Source of the DNA: Carettochelys insculpta
Lineage: Eukaryota > Chordata > Testudines > Carettochelyidae
Reading direction: 5' to 3'
Assembly (NCBI RefSeq): GCF_033958435.1
Contig: NC_134141.1
Span: 104,015,001-104,079,000 of the forward strand
DNA length: 64,000 nucleotides
Part shown: positions 19,468 to 30,973 of the stretch, piece after piece
Position numbering within the stretch: the first letter of the stretch is position 1
Layout: the number at the start of each line of letters is the position of its first letter
The notes under the pieces: generated by a model
What the model saw: the letters and a program-made list of their open reading frames with translations, nothing else
Database searches by the model: none
Told to the model about the DNA's origin: nothing
Made by a program: the position numbers and the translations under genes

Positions 19468-20988
19468 TCAAGGCTGCGTGAGGGCCGGGAGTACCAGCAG
19501 ATAGGGCCGGCTGGAGTGCGGAGGCCCATGGTTCCCCTCGGTGGCAGGCCCCAGGACGGCTGACAGTGGAGGGACGGCAAGCGGAGCGGCAGGCGGAGTG
19601 GCGGGGGGGGCCAAGTGCCACGGGATGGCATCGAAGTTGCGCATGAAGGCCCCCCAAGCCTCCTGGTGCCAGGCCAGCGCTCGCTCCTGGAGATGGAGCT
19701 GCCACTCCTCCACCTGCAGGCACCGCTCGGACACCTCCAGCTGACGGCGGAGGGTGGCGAGCAGCTGGGGGTTCTTGGACACCTGCAGATGGCTCCGCCG
19801 CTGTCGGACTCATCCTGGGGCTGGTCCGTGCTCTGCCAAAGGGCTGGGCTGGTGGGATGGCCCCGGTGGGCTCTCCGGGACCACAGACGGCGCACCAGTG
19901 CTCTCTGGGCCCTCCAATGGTGCAGCTGCGGAACAGAGGGGGGAAGAAGAGTGGAGACAGCCACTAGTCTGGGACCTGACCCGTGGCCCTTGTTCCCCCA
20001 CCCCTCTGCTGCTGGTTCCCCATCCCTGTCCCCCGGAGATGTTGATGCTGATGATGATGGGTGTCCAACCCCCACCCCCGGGAGACCCTAGGTTCCACTC
20101 CCCCCATCCCCAGGGATGGGGTATGGTGCTGTCCTGCTGGGGGGCAGGGGCTGATGGACTCTTCTGAGGGACATGCCACTGCTGTCCTCGGGGCCGTGGT
20201 CATCTGGGTGCATGGAGGGCCCTGGTCATGTCTCTTCTCCCCGCCCCTTAACCCCGGGGGTGTGCATCAGGGGGGTACATACCTGACGCTCCGCTCCCAT
20301 GGTCAGGGGACACCCATCGGGCGGACACCCTGCTGGAGCTGCAGGAGGGGAGGTTGATCTGGAGCCCTCTGTCACTGGAGGCCCCCTCCTTCTCCTCCGG
20401 TGTCCCGGGGTGGGGTCCTGGGGGGGGCACCTGGGGTGCAGGGCTGGTCTCTGGGGCGGACTCCATCTCCAGGGCCTGCTGGGGCTCGTCGGCCGATGTG
20501 TCAAGGGTGGCCAGGGGGGAGGAGGTGTACCGGAGGCCCAGGATGGCCCTGAGCTCCCTGTAAAAGGGGCAAGAAGTGGGGGTGGCCCCAGATCAGCTGG
20601 CCGTGTCCCGGGCCCGGGCGTAACCCTGCCGCAGCTCCTTTACCTTACTCCTGACATGGTCAGGAGTGTGGACAGGGTGACCCCAGGCAGCCAGGCCCTT
20701 GGCCAGCCAAGCGAATGCATCCGCGTTCCGCTTCTTGCTCCCCATTACCTGGAGCACCTCCTCCTCGCCCCAGAGCCCCAGCAGGTCCTGGATCTCGGCC
20801 TCCATCCAGGAGGGGCCCCGCTGCCTCTTCCCCTGCTGGCTGGCAGGCTGGGAGCCCTGGGTCCCCTTGGGGGGGGGTTGCCCTGTGGGTGCTTGGGGGG
20901 CTGGCTGGATGCCATGGGGTGCAGGGTGGTGGGTTGGGGCTGCCGAGGGATGTGCAGGCTGGGCACATGGCTGTGCTGTTGCCTGCAC
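19468..20988 (-). pseudogene. Harbinger Myb/SANT-like DNA-binding protein gene, with premature stop
   Basis: From 20988 the minus strand encodes a Pro/Gln-rich N-terminus, then GPSWMEAEIQDLLGLWGEEE and SKKRNADAFAWLAKGLAAWG, VRSKVKELRQGYARARDTAS. This is a Myb/SANT-like trihelix of the Harbinger accessory protein, which helps the transposase bind DNA. A TGA at 20595-20593 interrupts the frame. Beyond it the same frame stays open and resumes with CPFYRELRAILG and ALEMESAPETSPAPQ to about 20283, where a GT donor-like site follows. The C-terminal part lies at 19782-19468, with SKNPQLLATLRRQLEVSERC and a heptad-like Leu pattern suggesting a coiled coil. The TGA could come from CGA by CpG decay. 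A second in-frame TGA lies just before the C-terminal part. Confidence 0.7.
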
Positions 20989-21614
20989 GAGCTCTCAGCT
21001 TCCTGCACAGGAAATAAGGGGGCAGGGAGCTTTAAGGGGCTGCTGCACACAGCGACCATAGAGCTCAGGGGCTGGAGAGAGCATCTCTCAACCCCTCAGC
21101 TGATGGCCGCCATGGAGGACCCCACTATTTCAATGTTGCGGGACGCGGATTGTCTACACGTGCCCTACTTCGATGTTCAACGTCGAAGTAGGGCGCTATT
21201 CCCATCTCCTGATGAGGATAGCGACTTCGACGTCTCGCCGCCTTACATCGACTTCAACTTCAAAATAGCGCTCAGCGCGTGTAGACGCGGCAGGCGGTAT
21301 TTCGAAGTTGGCACAGCTACTTCGAAATAGCCGGCTAGTGTAGACGCAGCTATCGAGACGGATATGCTAACTTTAAAAGCAAGCTGTTTTTACAAAGATA
21401 AAGTAAGTTCCAACACGGCGTTATCTTTTTATTGTTGTTGCCAGCAAAACAAATGTTTCTATTAAATGTTTCAAATTAAATCTTTCTATTTGTTGTGGCC
21501 AGCAAATTAAATGTTTTCCCATAAATTAGGGATGCTTCTCAAAACTTCAAGGTCACAACTGACCTCTAAGTCTTAAGCTGGATCCAGCACAATGGCTTAG
21601 TCCTGTTCCGCTTT

Positions 21615-22050
21615 GGCCTTGTCTACACTAGTCCCAAACTTCGAAATGGCCACACAAATGGCCATTTGGAAGTTTACTAATGAAGCACTGAAATGCATAT
21701 TCAGTGCTTCATTAGCATGCGGGCAGCCGCGGCGCTTCGAAATTGACACGGCTCGCCACCGCGCGGCTCGTCCCGATGGGGTTCCTGTTCGAAAGGACTC
21801 CGCCTACTTTGAAGTCCCCTTATTCCCATCAGCTCATGGGAATAAGAGGACTTCGAAGTAGGCGGGGTCCTTTCGAAGAGGAGCCCCATCTGGACGAGCC
21901 GCACAGTGGCGAGGCGCCTCAATTTCGAAGTGCCACGGCCACCCACATGCTAATGAAGCGCTGAATATGCATTTCAGTGCTTCATTAGTAAACTTCGAAA
22001 TGGCCATTTGTGTGGCCATTTCGAAGTTTAGGGCTAGTGTAGACGTAGCC
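21615..22050. mobile_element. Long palindromic MITE, copy A
   Basis: The element starts GGCCTTGTCTACACTAG and ends CTAGTGTAGACGTAGCC. It folds on itself almost over its full 436 bp; the turn lies near TCCCATCAGCTCATGGGA (about 21825-21843). The flanks are TTT on both sides (21612-21614 and 22051-22053). It has no coding capacity of its own. The mirrored 70-80-codon open frames on both strands (for example 21701-21946 minus and 21743-21964 plus) are a by-product of the palindrome. Copy B at 62017 is closely similar. Confidence 0.85.
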
Positions 22051-24107
22051 TTTAAGTCAATAGGAAATCTGCTACTCCTTCCAATTCGAGCAGATATAGG
22101 CTACAAGTGACATATGACTTGATCCTGTGCATTGCTAAGTCTCCTCAGTTCTAAATGAAATCAACGAGAGTGAAGGGCACTCAGCCTCTCAGAGGATTGT
22201 GGCCAATAATGTGCTTCACAAAACACACCCAGTACAATAGCTCAGCCTTAGATGCCAAGCTGATAACTGAGAGCACACCAGGAGTGAAGCCTTCAGTATT
22301 GATTTAAAGAGTGAAAGAGCAGCAGCATCTCTGGCATCTTTGGACAGGGTCTTTCAGGAAGAAGTTGCTAAATGTCTGAAATGGCAGCTGCCCAGTCTGT
22401 GTAAATTTATGAACTGGCAAAACAAAGCAGGCTGTTACCAGTGATCTCAGCTGGCACTTGCAAGGCAGGAAGGTGTGGTCAGATCAGAGAGACAGAGAAA
22501 AAAGTAGTTCTCACTCAGATTCTGAAGAAATTTATAAGGTCAGCGGAAACATCTCAAACAGAATACTAAACCTGACCTGTCAGCAAAACACTAGGACTGT
22601 GTTCACTCACGAGGGGGTCAGGTGGACTCATAGGAGCAGAAATTTGCATCAGATGAAGAATGCTAAATTTTATAGACCAGAAGCTAGCACAGAGGCTCTT
22701 ACAATAGCATGTACCAGAGAAGACAAAGACAGAGATGCAGGTCAAGGCCACAGGAAGATTTCATCACAAGACAGAGATGTGATTCAAATGTTGAATTTGG
22801 ATCTAATAGCTATACTCCTACATTAAAGCTGGGTAAAAATAGCTCCTAAAAGATAGGACTGAAAAGGTGATTCGTGTAGATCATTCATGGTGTTGGTCAT
22901 TTTGACACACGATAAATTGTCAGTTTCTAGATCCTCTAGTCCCTGAAATCAGTGCAGAGAGAGAAGGAATATGACACCTAATTTTAAAATAGGTACATGA
23001 ATGACTTTTTCCCATGGTGACAGATAACCTGTCCTAGGACCAAACCTGTATAGTAGGGGACTGAAGACAGAATCTTTAGAGCAGAGACAACAGATATAAT
23101 GGAACCGTCAAAGGACACATTGCTTGAGGTGCACCAGAGGTGAACCAAGAGAACTTCTACTCAATCAACACAGACCTAAAAGTCTTTGAGAACAATCAGC
23201 CAAGATGCCTTGAGGAGCAGCTGACATGCAATTCAGAAGCAACCCTCTTAAGGCAACGCAGAGGAAAGGCAATAAAGAACAAAATCTTCAAGAGACGAAA
23301 TGCATGTGAACACAAGACAGTCCTTAATAAATAACACCAAACCATACTTTTTGTAACACCTCTTTTAAGAACAGCGCACACACAATGATTTGTATCAGTT
23401 AGAAAGTTCCCAGATTGGAGAGCAAATGAGGACAAGGAAAATGCTGTGCATGGGCATAGGCTCTTAAGGAAAAAGGAGCAACGTTTGCATCAACCCTCCA
23501 CACACACACCCATTCTCAGGTTCTAGCATCCTTGGCCCCCAAACCCAACCCCCATCCCCAGGATTAACCTGCCTCAGACCCAAACTGGCTCCCAAAACTA
23601 ACCCATCCATAGCACTGGCTAGGGAGCCTATGCCAGGCAGCCACATGTGCACAGCAGAAGGACGGCTGGCATGGAGGTGTTCCGCTGTCAGAGGTGAGAT
23701 AAGCCACATCCACCAGAGGGGTGTGGTCGCTTGGGTAGCGAGGTGTTCTTTGCAGCTCCCTGCCCTGCTGACACAGAAATAATGGAAATACAGTCAGTTG
23801 GTTTAATGGCTGGATCCCTCTCACCAGTACTTGGCCATTAAACCAATTAAATTTAGTTCTACTGTTTTAAGGGCGGCAGGCAAGTAGCAGCGGCGATGTC
23901 GGCATCGGCAGTCTCTGGAGCCACAAATGATTCCTTAATGAGCCTCATCCAGCTGTGGAGCCACAGGTTGCTGACCCCTTGTCTAGTAGATAGTAGGGAA
24001 GGGATGCAGGTGCTAGACCTTGAGTTCAGTAAGGCTTTTGGCATAGTCTCACATAACATTTTCATTAGCAAACTAGAGTAATGCAGTCTATTTAAAATTA
24101 CTGTAAA
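22051..24107. other. Non-coding interval with a hAT-end-like fragment
   Basis: At about 23915-23978 the text CTGGAGCCACAAATGATTCC and TGTGGAGCCACAGGTTGCTG resembles the end region of the hAT family at 15942. The partner end was not found. The rest shows no gene or repeat I recognise. Confidence 0.35.
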
Positions 24108-24156
24108 GTGAACATAAAACCAGCCTTACTGGGCCAGATCAAAAGTCCATCTAGAC

Positions 24157-24438
24157 CAGTGTTTTTTAAACTTTTTGAGACCACAGAACACTAAACAATA
24201 ATATTTTTCATGCAGAACACCTATGAAAAAAATCAGCAGACCAAAAAAAAAACCAAAGAGCGACATAGAAAGCAAACAAAATGTAATCAGGTATGAGAAC
24301 AATGAAGAAATAACACTGTATCTGGTTTTAATAACAGAAAATACATACCGTCAGTGTATTTTTCCAAATGCTCATAGCACACCTGCACGTTGTTCATGGA
24401 ACACCAGTGTTCTGCAGAATACAATTTAAGAAACACTA
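24157..24438. mobile_element. hAT MITE, 282 bp, 8-bp duplication ATCTAGAC
   Basis: The left end CAGTGTTTTTTAAACTTTTT and the right end AATTTAAGAAACACTA are inverted relatives. A perfect 8-bp repeat ATCTAGAC flanks it (24149-24156 and 24439-24446). The surrounding CR1 text is continuous when the element and one repeat copy are removed. It has no transposase gene. Confidence 0.85.
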
Positions 24439-25475
24439 ATCTAGACCAATGTCCCATCTATTGGTAGTTGCCAATGCCAAGTGCTTCAGGGAGAATAAAC
24501 AGAACAGGCAATCATCAAGTGATCCAGCCTCCTGTTTTCTGCTCCCAGCTTCTGTGAGCCAGAAGCTGGTGACACCCAGAGTACCTTGGCGAGTAACCAA
24601 TGATGGATCTGTTCTCATGAATTCATCTAATTCTTTTTGAATTCTGTTTTAGTTTTGGACTTCACAACATCACCTGGCAACAAGTTCCTCAGATTGACCA
24701 TGTTGTGTCAAGAAGTATTTCCTTTTGCTTGCTTTAAATTTGCTGTCTATTAAGTTAATTGGGTGCCCTTTAGTTCTTGTGTTATGTGAAGGGATAAATT
24801 ACATTTCCTTATTCCCTTTCACCACACCAGTCATGATTTTACAGAACTCTATCATATCTATTTCTTAATCGTATCTTTTCCAAGATGAAAAGTCCAAGTC
24901 TTTTTAATCTTTCCTCATATGAAGCTGTTCCATACCATTAATCAATTTTTTTGCCTTTTGCTGTATCTTTTCCAGCTAATATTATATATCTTTTTTAGAT
25001 GGGGCAGACAGAACTGCAGGGAGTATTCCAGGTGTGGGCGTACCATAGATTTATATTGTACTTTCTGTCTTATTATTAATCTCTTTCCTAATGGTTCTGC
25101 ACATTCTGTTAGCATTTTTAACTGCTTCTGCACATAGAGCAGATGTTTTCAGAAAACTATACACAATGATTCCAAGATCTCTTTCTTGAGAGGTTACAAC
25201 TAATTTAGATCTCATCATTTTGTATGTATAGTTGCGATTATGTTTTCAATGTGCATTATTTTGCATTTATCTATGCTGAATTTCATACGCCACTTTGTTG
25301 CTCAGTCAGCCAGTTTTGTGAGACTTCTTTGCAATGTGTCTGGATTTAATCATTTTAAATAATTCTGTGTCTTCTGCAAATTTTGCCACCCCATACTTTA
25401 CCCCCTTTCCTAGATCATTTATGAATATGTTGAATAGCACTGGTCAAAGTACACACACACCCCTGCAGGACACCA

Positions 25476-26785
25476 CAATTTTCTTTCTTTCTTTCTTTCC
25501 ATAGAGCCCTGCCTACCCATGGATATATGTGCATAGTAGAACAGACACCCAACAGGGCTTGACAAGGAGGAGGGGAAGGAACCAGAGCAGGCTCCTGGGC
25601 TGCTCGCAGGGACAGGAACAAGAAGCTGAATCCTAAATCTCCCTGAAGGAGGGGCCAAGTGTTGGCCCTGCCTGTACCCAGTCCCTGAAGCCTGGTGAGC
25701 ACTGACCTCTGGAGACTGGACCCCAGTCCCTGTTTCTCCTCATCCTGAGTCCCTGGTTTTGTGTCACCTGCCCCTTTTCTGCACAACCCTGCCCCTCCCT
25801 GGTCCAGATATGAAGTGGGTATATGTGACTAGGCCTTATATGTGAGACACAGTAAGTAAACAGTTATTTGCATCCCACTGTGCCAGTGAGGTTCCTTCAC
25901 AGGCAGGAGTCCCAACTGTTTTGTCATACATATAAGGAAACAGGGAGGGAGATAAAGTGAGTCATGGGAAGAGGCATCAGCCACACCCTGCAGGAAGCAG
26001 CTCAGGTGACACTGGTACCTCCTTCCCCCTCATGCCTGCTGCACAGACTGGCACCCAGGCAGCTGGGCTGCAGCCAGGAGGGCTGGCTGAGCAGCTGCAT
26101 CTTCCATGGATCAGGGAGGGGAGCAGTAGCCAGGGCAACAGATAGCGGAGATAAAGAGGAGGGAGTAGCAGGGGGCAGACTGACCCCAGCCTGCTCCTCC
26201 CTTCTACTTCCACCCCAGCCCGCCAAACCCAGCTTCTCCCCAGAGCCCACTTACCCAGCAGCCTCTGACACCCCCAAACCCAGCTTCACCCCAAGCCCCA
26301 CTCACTCTGCAGCCCCCTGGTGCCCCTACAAATCCAGCTTCTCTCCTGAGCCCCACTCACTCTGCAGCTGCCCTGGCACCCCTACAAACCCAGCTCCTCC
26401 CCGAACCTCCAGTCTTCCAGCAGCCCCCTGGCCCCCCTACATACCCAGCTGACGAGTACCCAGGCGTGGAAGAGGGAGTGCCGCGAGCATCCACAGCAGC
26501 CGCAGCAGCGGCAGGATCACTCAGAGCTCCCTCTGAGCTGCATATGGCTTTTTAAGAGCCATTTGCAGCTCATTATACTGCCGGTGCCCCACTTCCACCA
26601 TTAGAGCTGCAGCTGCCTTTGTCTCTGAGCAGCAGCAACAGCCACAGGCAGCATAACGACCTGCAAATGGTTCTTAAAGAGCCACATGTAGCTCAGAGGG
26701 AGCTGCCCAGCAGGTAACTGCACCCCTGAGGTGTGGTACCTCAGGCGAGTGTCTCAGTTGCCTCACCTTTGTTATGGCCCTGCTT
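25476..26785. other. Foreign insert or replaced segment within the LINE
   Basis: The segment opens with a (TTTC)n run (about 25483-25501). It includes C-rich tandem-like phrases (AACCCAGCTTC repeated around 26227-26390) and ends with GAGCCACATGTAGCTC-like text typical of the hAT family at 15942. No gene is evident. Clear duplications at the edges were not found. Confidence 0.4.
26222..26450 (+). repeat. Degenerate tandem repeat, unit about 50-57 bp
   Basis: Units of the form 'AAACCCAGCTTCTCCCC..AGCCCAC...CAGCCCCTGGTGCCC' recur four to five times with substitutions, giving a Pro/Ser-rich open frame on the plus strand. The frame has no family signature. Confidence 0.55.
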
Positions 26786-27660
26786 TGCTTAACAGCCTTT
26801 GGTGAGTGACTTAGTTGAAGGCTTTCTGAAATGTCTGAAATTCATGTATGCTATATCCATAGGATCTTCCTTCTCCATATGTTTGTTGAGCCCCTCAAAA
26901 ATCTAAGAGGCATAATTTCCCATTACAAAAGTTTTGTTGATTCTTGCCAACAAATCATTTAGATGTCTGATAATTCTGTTTTTTACTATAGTTTCAACCC
27001 ATTTGCCTAGTACTGAAGTTAAATTTACCAGTCTGTATTTGATCATGTTTGGAACCTTTTTTAAAAATTGGCATCACCTTACCTGTCTTCCAGTTATCTG
27101 GTACAGAAGCTGATTTAAATGACAGGTTTATACCCTACTTAATAGTTCTGCAATGTTATTAGCAGTCCTTCAGAACATCTAGCTCTGGTGACTTATTACT
27201 GTTTATCCATTTATTTATCCAGTTTGCTACTGGAAAAAGAATGTCTCGTGTGAGTCTCACTCTCACATTGCATCAGTCTTTCTTATAGGCTAAGAATTCA
27301 TTCACTTTTCGGCAATGGCCTTATCTTCCTTGAGTGTTCCTTTGGCATCTTGATTGTTCAGTGGCTCCCCTGATTGTTTGGCAGGTTTCTGATGTATTTC
27401 AAAAAATTCTGTTATTTTTTTTTAATCTTTTGCTCGTTCCTCTTCAAATTCTTTTTGGCTCATCTAATTAGCACTTCACTTAATTTGTCGCAGTTTATGC
27501 TGCGTTCTAGTTTATTCAGTAGGATTTAACTTCCAGTTTTTAAAGGATGCCTTCTTCCTTCTAGCCATTATATTTGCTTTGTTGTTTGGCACACCTTTGG
27601 TCTTCTTAATATGGTTTAAACTCTGTGCCCTTCACCTCAGGAAACTCTCAACGACTTATT

Positions 27661-28110
27661 TAATCTTGGACATGAGGATGGGTGTATTCCCATGGTCTGC
27701 AGAAGTGGAAGGGACTTCCTGAAAGGCTCCAATCAACCTCCACCCCTGAGTGAGGTGGAGACACTATTCATTCTGGACTACCAACCTCTAGACAAAATCT
27801 TGGATCTCATCACTGCTCATCACAAAGATCAGTCCCTCCAAGAATTTTTCAACCAGGTGGCTGCAATCAATGGGGAATTGAATTCAGGACATGCCATTCA
27901 AATATGGATAATGTGAAGACTTGAAAAATTCCTGGCCCAATTCTTTCAGCTGGTTGTAGGTTTGGCTTGACATAACTCCTCGTTTTGTAGTGGGCATAAA
28001 TGGGAAGGTGACTGGAAGGATAAGCAGTAAAGAGGATTCAACAAACAGGATGCCAGAGCCAGGATGTCTGTGCTAGCTAAGATAAGCAATAACACTTTCA
28101 TCCTAGGGAT
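27661..28110. other. Non-coding interval, short open frame of unknown nature
   Basis: A 74-codon plus frame (27692-27916) includes LFILDYQPLDKILDLITAHH. I do not recognise it; it may be a repeat-derived fragment. Confidence 0.25.
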
Positions 28111-28529
28111 TGTGGACAAGATAAATCTGTAATGTAAAGATCAGGTCCCACTGTACAGTACGTGAACAGAGCATGCTGTGCTGGAATTTGGTTCCTGAAA
28201 AATAAGTGAGCCAGTCCAAAAATGTGTGGTGTAATGTATAGTAAATGTGATGTTGTGTGCGAACGTATATAGTGGAAGAAGTTCTCTGTGTAACTTTGGA
28301 TGGGTGGCATGCCCTTTATCCATCTTCTATGCCTTAGTCTGATCAATTCAGTGTAAGTCTGCTGTGCCAAATAAAGGAACCTGAGTGATGAAATCCAAAG
28401 GTGAATGGAGAGTGTTTCAGAGTCCAGAGAACTGAATGAAGTGTTCTGGATGAGCCAAGTGGCTAAGCACTTGGTGCAAATCCCAATAAATAAATGTATT
28501 CCAGGAAGTATCAGGCTTTTGTCTGACAT
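28111..28529 (+). repeat. Possible solo LTR
   Basis: The segment starts TGTGGACAAG and ends GTCTGACA. It has a TATA-like box (GTATATAG near 28265) and two AATAAA signals (near 28371 and 28486), the general layout of an LTR. I see no flanking duplication, primer-binding site or second copy, and no retroviral coding sequence beside it. This is a weak call. Confidence 0.25.
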
Positions 28530-30703
28530 GCCCAGACCATCCTTGTGCAGGAGATGTGGGGTGACACATGAGTGTACACATGCACCATCCAGCATTTGCG
28601 GGGGTCTTGCACTCACCTTCAGTGCTGCGCCACTTCCAATGAGAGCAGGGGCAGTGCCACTACTTCCCCAGAAAGGCATGGCCTGAGAGCTACTCTCAGG
28701 CCCCACCATCCCAGGGGATGGGGGGCACTGCCCCACACTCACTGGAAGCTGCACAGCACTTCCACCTGAAGAGCCAGTTGGGGGCAGAGCAGAGGTGGGG
28801 AAATGGTGAGGCATGTGCGGATTAGGGGTAGGAGGAGACGGTCATGGGTGGATCACGGGTGGGGAGGGGGCAGGCAGGGGCCAGTGACCCACTGGAATCC
28901 TCACACCACTCACCTCTGCGGGGCTCCTTTAATTTCCCTCCCCCTCAAACAATCACATTCAAAAGGGTGGAGACTGACAATGTAGACCTTCCCTAGAAAA
29001 AAGGGTTTGGACCACAAACATATTTCAGTACTAGTCAACTATGCAACGAGTGACCTAGAGGCTATTCTCTTGTGGAACACCTGCCCCTTCATTTCCACAA
29101 GGGAATCACGGCAGACATCTTCCAGGGACAGTCTCCCTTCAGGTATTACCACTAACAAGAGGACAAACTTTATATCCTAAGTGTTTCAGTGGGTCTGATC
29201 TCCTCTTAAATGTGCAACTGCTCCAAACATTGCTCTTAAAGTCTCTGACCAATGGCCTAGTTAAACAGTTGAATAAAACCCTTAAGTAAATGCTAGGTAG
29301 TTTGTTAGGGCAGAAACTAGAGACTGGGCTCAATTGCTGTTGTATCTTTTATCCGTGGTACGAAAAGTACCAGAGGTGTCTACTGGTATCACCCCTTTTG
29401 AACTTCTCTAAGAGATACAAGCCTGGGGTTCAATTACATCTGCTCAAGGAGCCTTAGGAAACCAGCCTACCTGTTCATCAAAAGTACTACAGAATCCTAC
29501 AAAACCAAGAGAGGTAAGAAGGAGCTCAGGGTATAGTAGGAGAATTGCCCATGACGGATTCTGCCTATCTGAGCTAAGGGCCCTGAACTGGAACCTGGTG
29601 GAGTGGATGGGCCTAGGTTCCCCTACAGTCCTAGGTCCTCCTCCAGTCATTTAATGGAGACTTAAGAGGGTTCCAGGCCTTTTGGGGACAAGGACTAGAT
29701 AATCCCTGCCAAACATACAGGGAAGTCCATATGCCACTGGGAAAGATAATGAATGTCCATTCCTCCTGACTAGGAGTGTTGAGACTCAGATTAGAAGGGT
29801 GGACTGACAGCTCTAGTAATCTGATCAGACTCTGCACAAGACTCTGTCTGACCATGGGTGAGTACTTACACACTGGTGAGCCAACAGACAGGAGTCATTG
29901 TGAATGGCTAACAGACAGTGCTGTGAGTAACAAATTACAATGTTGGCTCTGTTTGCTTCTTTCAACTAAAAACATCAAGTGGGCTTATAAAGGAAACTGT
30001 GTCTGGAAAAATCTGTCACAAAGCTTTCAGCTCATCACCAAAGTGCCTAAAAATGACTTTTCCTTGAAACACTCAGAGCAGAAAAAGCACCACACAAACA
30101 TGTGACTTCGTGAGCAAAGGCACCTTGATCTTAGAGCACAATCAGAAAGTCAAGAACACAGAGATTTTGAAGTGACTAATTGATATTTCAATTGTTTTAT
30201 CTCATCAAAAACTTACATTCCATGGCCACTGTGAAACGGAGGAATCTGTCAACCAGGGTGATTTCAGGGACCTTTTGATTTCTTTCTCATCACAAGAAGG
30301 GGTTGAAGGTTTATAGAATGGAAAAATATGATTCACTTTTCTGCCAGTCCAAAACAATTCAGAAAAATTGATCAAATATGTGACTGAAGAAATAATTTCC
30401 TCCATTGACCCTGAGATTAAAGAGGGCAGCTTTTTTCACTTTCCACATGGAAACAGTAAGCCAGCTTTCACTTGTATTATGCTACATGGATGAGAAGAGA
30501 CAAACACAGGAGAGGTACATGGGTTTTAAAGATGTTAGTGCAGATTGAAACGCAGTTGCTTTGAAGCAGGTTGTTGATTCAGTTGTTAAAAAATATGATT
30601 GCAAAAGAAAACATGTCTTACTTGTAGGACTGTGCTGCAGTGGTGGTGACTGAGCTGGGAGGAATGCAAGTCCTAACTACAAAAGAGTCTCCTCCAGCTC
30701 TGT
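28530..30703. other. Non-coding interval, nothing recognised
   Basis: No gene or clear repeat identified. Confidence 0.35.
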
Positions 30704-30973
30704 GGCTATGTCTAGATTACAGTGATTTGTCAACAGAAGTTTTTGCCAGAAGATGTCTTCGGACAAAACTTCTGATGACAGAGCGTAGCCAAATTGCCAA
30801 GCAGATTGACAAAACGGCCAACAAGAAGCACAGCAGACAGGGCTGTCCGGTGTCCCGGAAGCCCTGTCTGTCAATTTACCGTCAACAGAATGCCTTGGGA
30901 ATCTGGATGCTCTCTGGGTTTTGCTAGCAAAACTAGCATTTTGTCAACAATATTCTCTAGTTTAGACATAGCC
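30704..30973. mobile_element. MITE with GTCAACAGAA-type interior, TSD TGT
   Basis: It starts GGCTATGTCTAGATTACAG and ends CTAGTTTAGACATAGCC. It is flanked by TGT (30701-30703 and 30974-30976). Interior phrases such as TTTGTCAACAGAAGTTTTTG and AGCACAGCAGACAGGGCTGT recur in the elements at 39777 and 40755, so the three form one family. Confidence 0.75.

Larger units (their letters stand above)
18284..21351 (+). mobile_element. Harbinger element, 3.07 kb, transposase gene truncated
   Basis: The ends AGCTACGTCTACACT and AGTGTAGACGCAGCT are inverted repeats. Two converging genes lie inside: the start of a HARBI1-like transposase (+, 18640-19125) and a Myb/SANT-like gene (-, 20988-19468). This is the usual two-gene content of PIF/Harbinger elements. 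The catalytic part of the transposase is missing: only about 340 bp separate its splice donor from the end of the Myb-like gene. Three copies of the nine-base motif lie at each end (18289, 18365, 18451; 21151 with one mismatch, 21279, 21338). I could not find a clean target duplication. Confidence 0.85.
24108..27660 (-). mobile_element. CR1/L2-type LINE, minus strand, in two parts with foreign DNA between
   Basis: The plus strand reads as the antisense of a CR1-type 3' region: ACTGGGCCAGATCAAAAGTC near the 3' tip, then CACCAGTCATGATTTTACAG, GAAAAGTCCAAGTCTTTTTA, and GCAGGACACCACAATTTT near 25475. The 5'-ward coding part resumes near 26790 and runs to about 27660, with TCTTCCAGTTATCTGGTACA-like RT-flank text. 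Frames are broken throughout. A 282-bp hAT MITE sits in the 3' tip. About 1.3 kb between 25476 and 26785 does not look like LINE. Confidence 0.7.

Noticed and set aside
21701..22019. Pairs of similar 60-80-codon frames on both strands
   Set aside because: They are mirror images produced by the MITE palindrome, and the same set appears at 62103-62421.
26222..26450. Possible CRISPR-like or regulatory tandem array
   Set aside because: Units are directly adjoining and degenerate, without unique spacers. It is a minisatellite-like repeat in a eukaryotic genome.
28098..28814. 238-codon open frame on the minus strand
   Set aside because: No domain or motif, composition follows local DNA, and it crosses a putative LTR. 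Likely chance.
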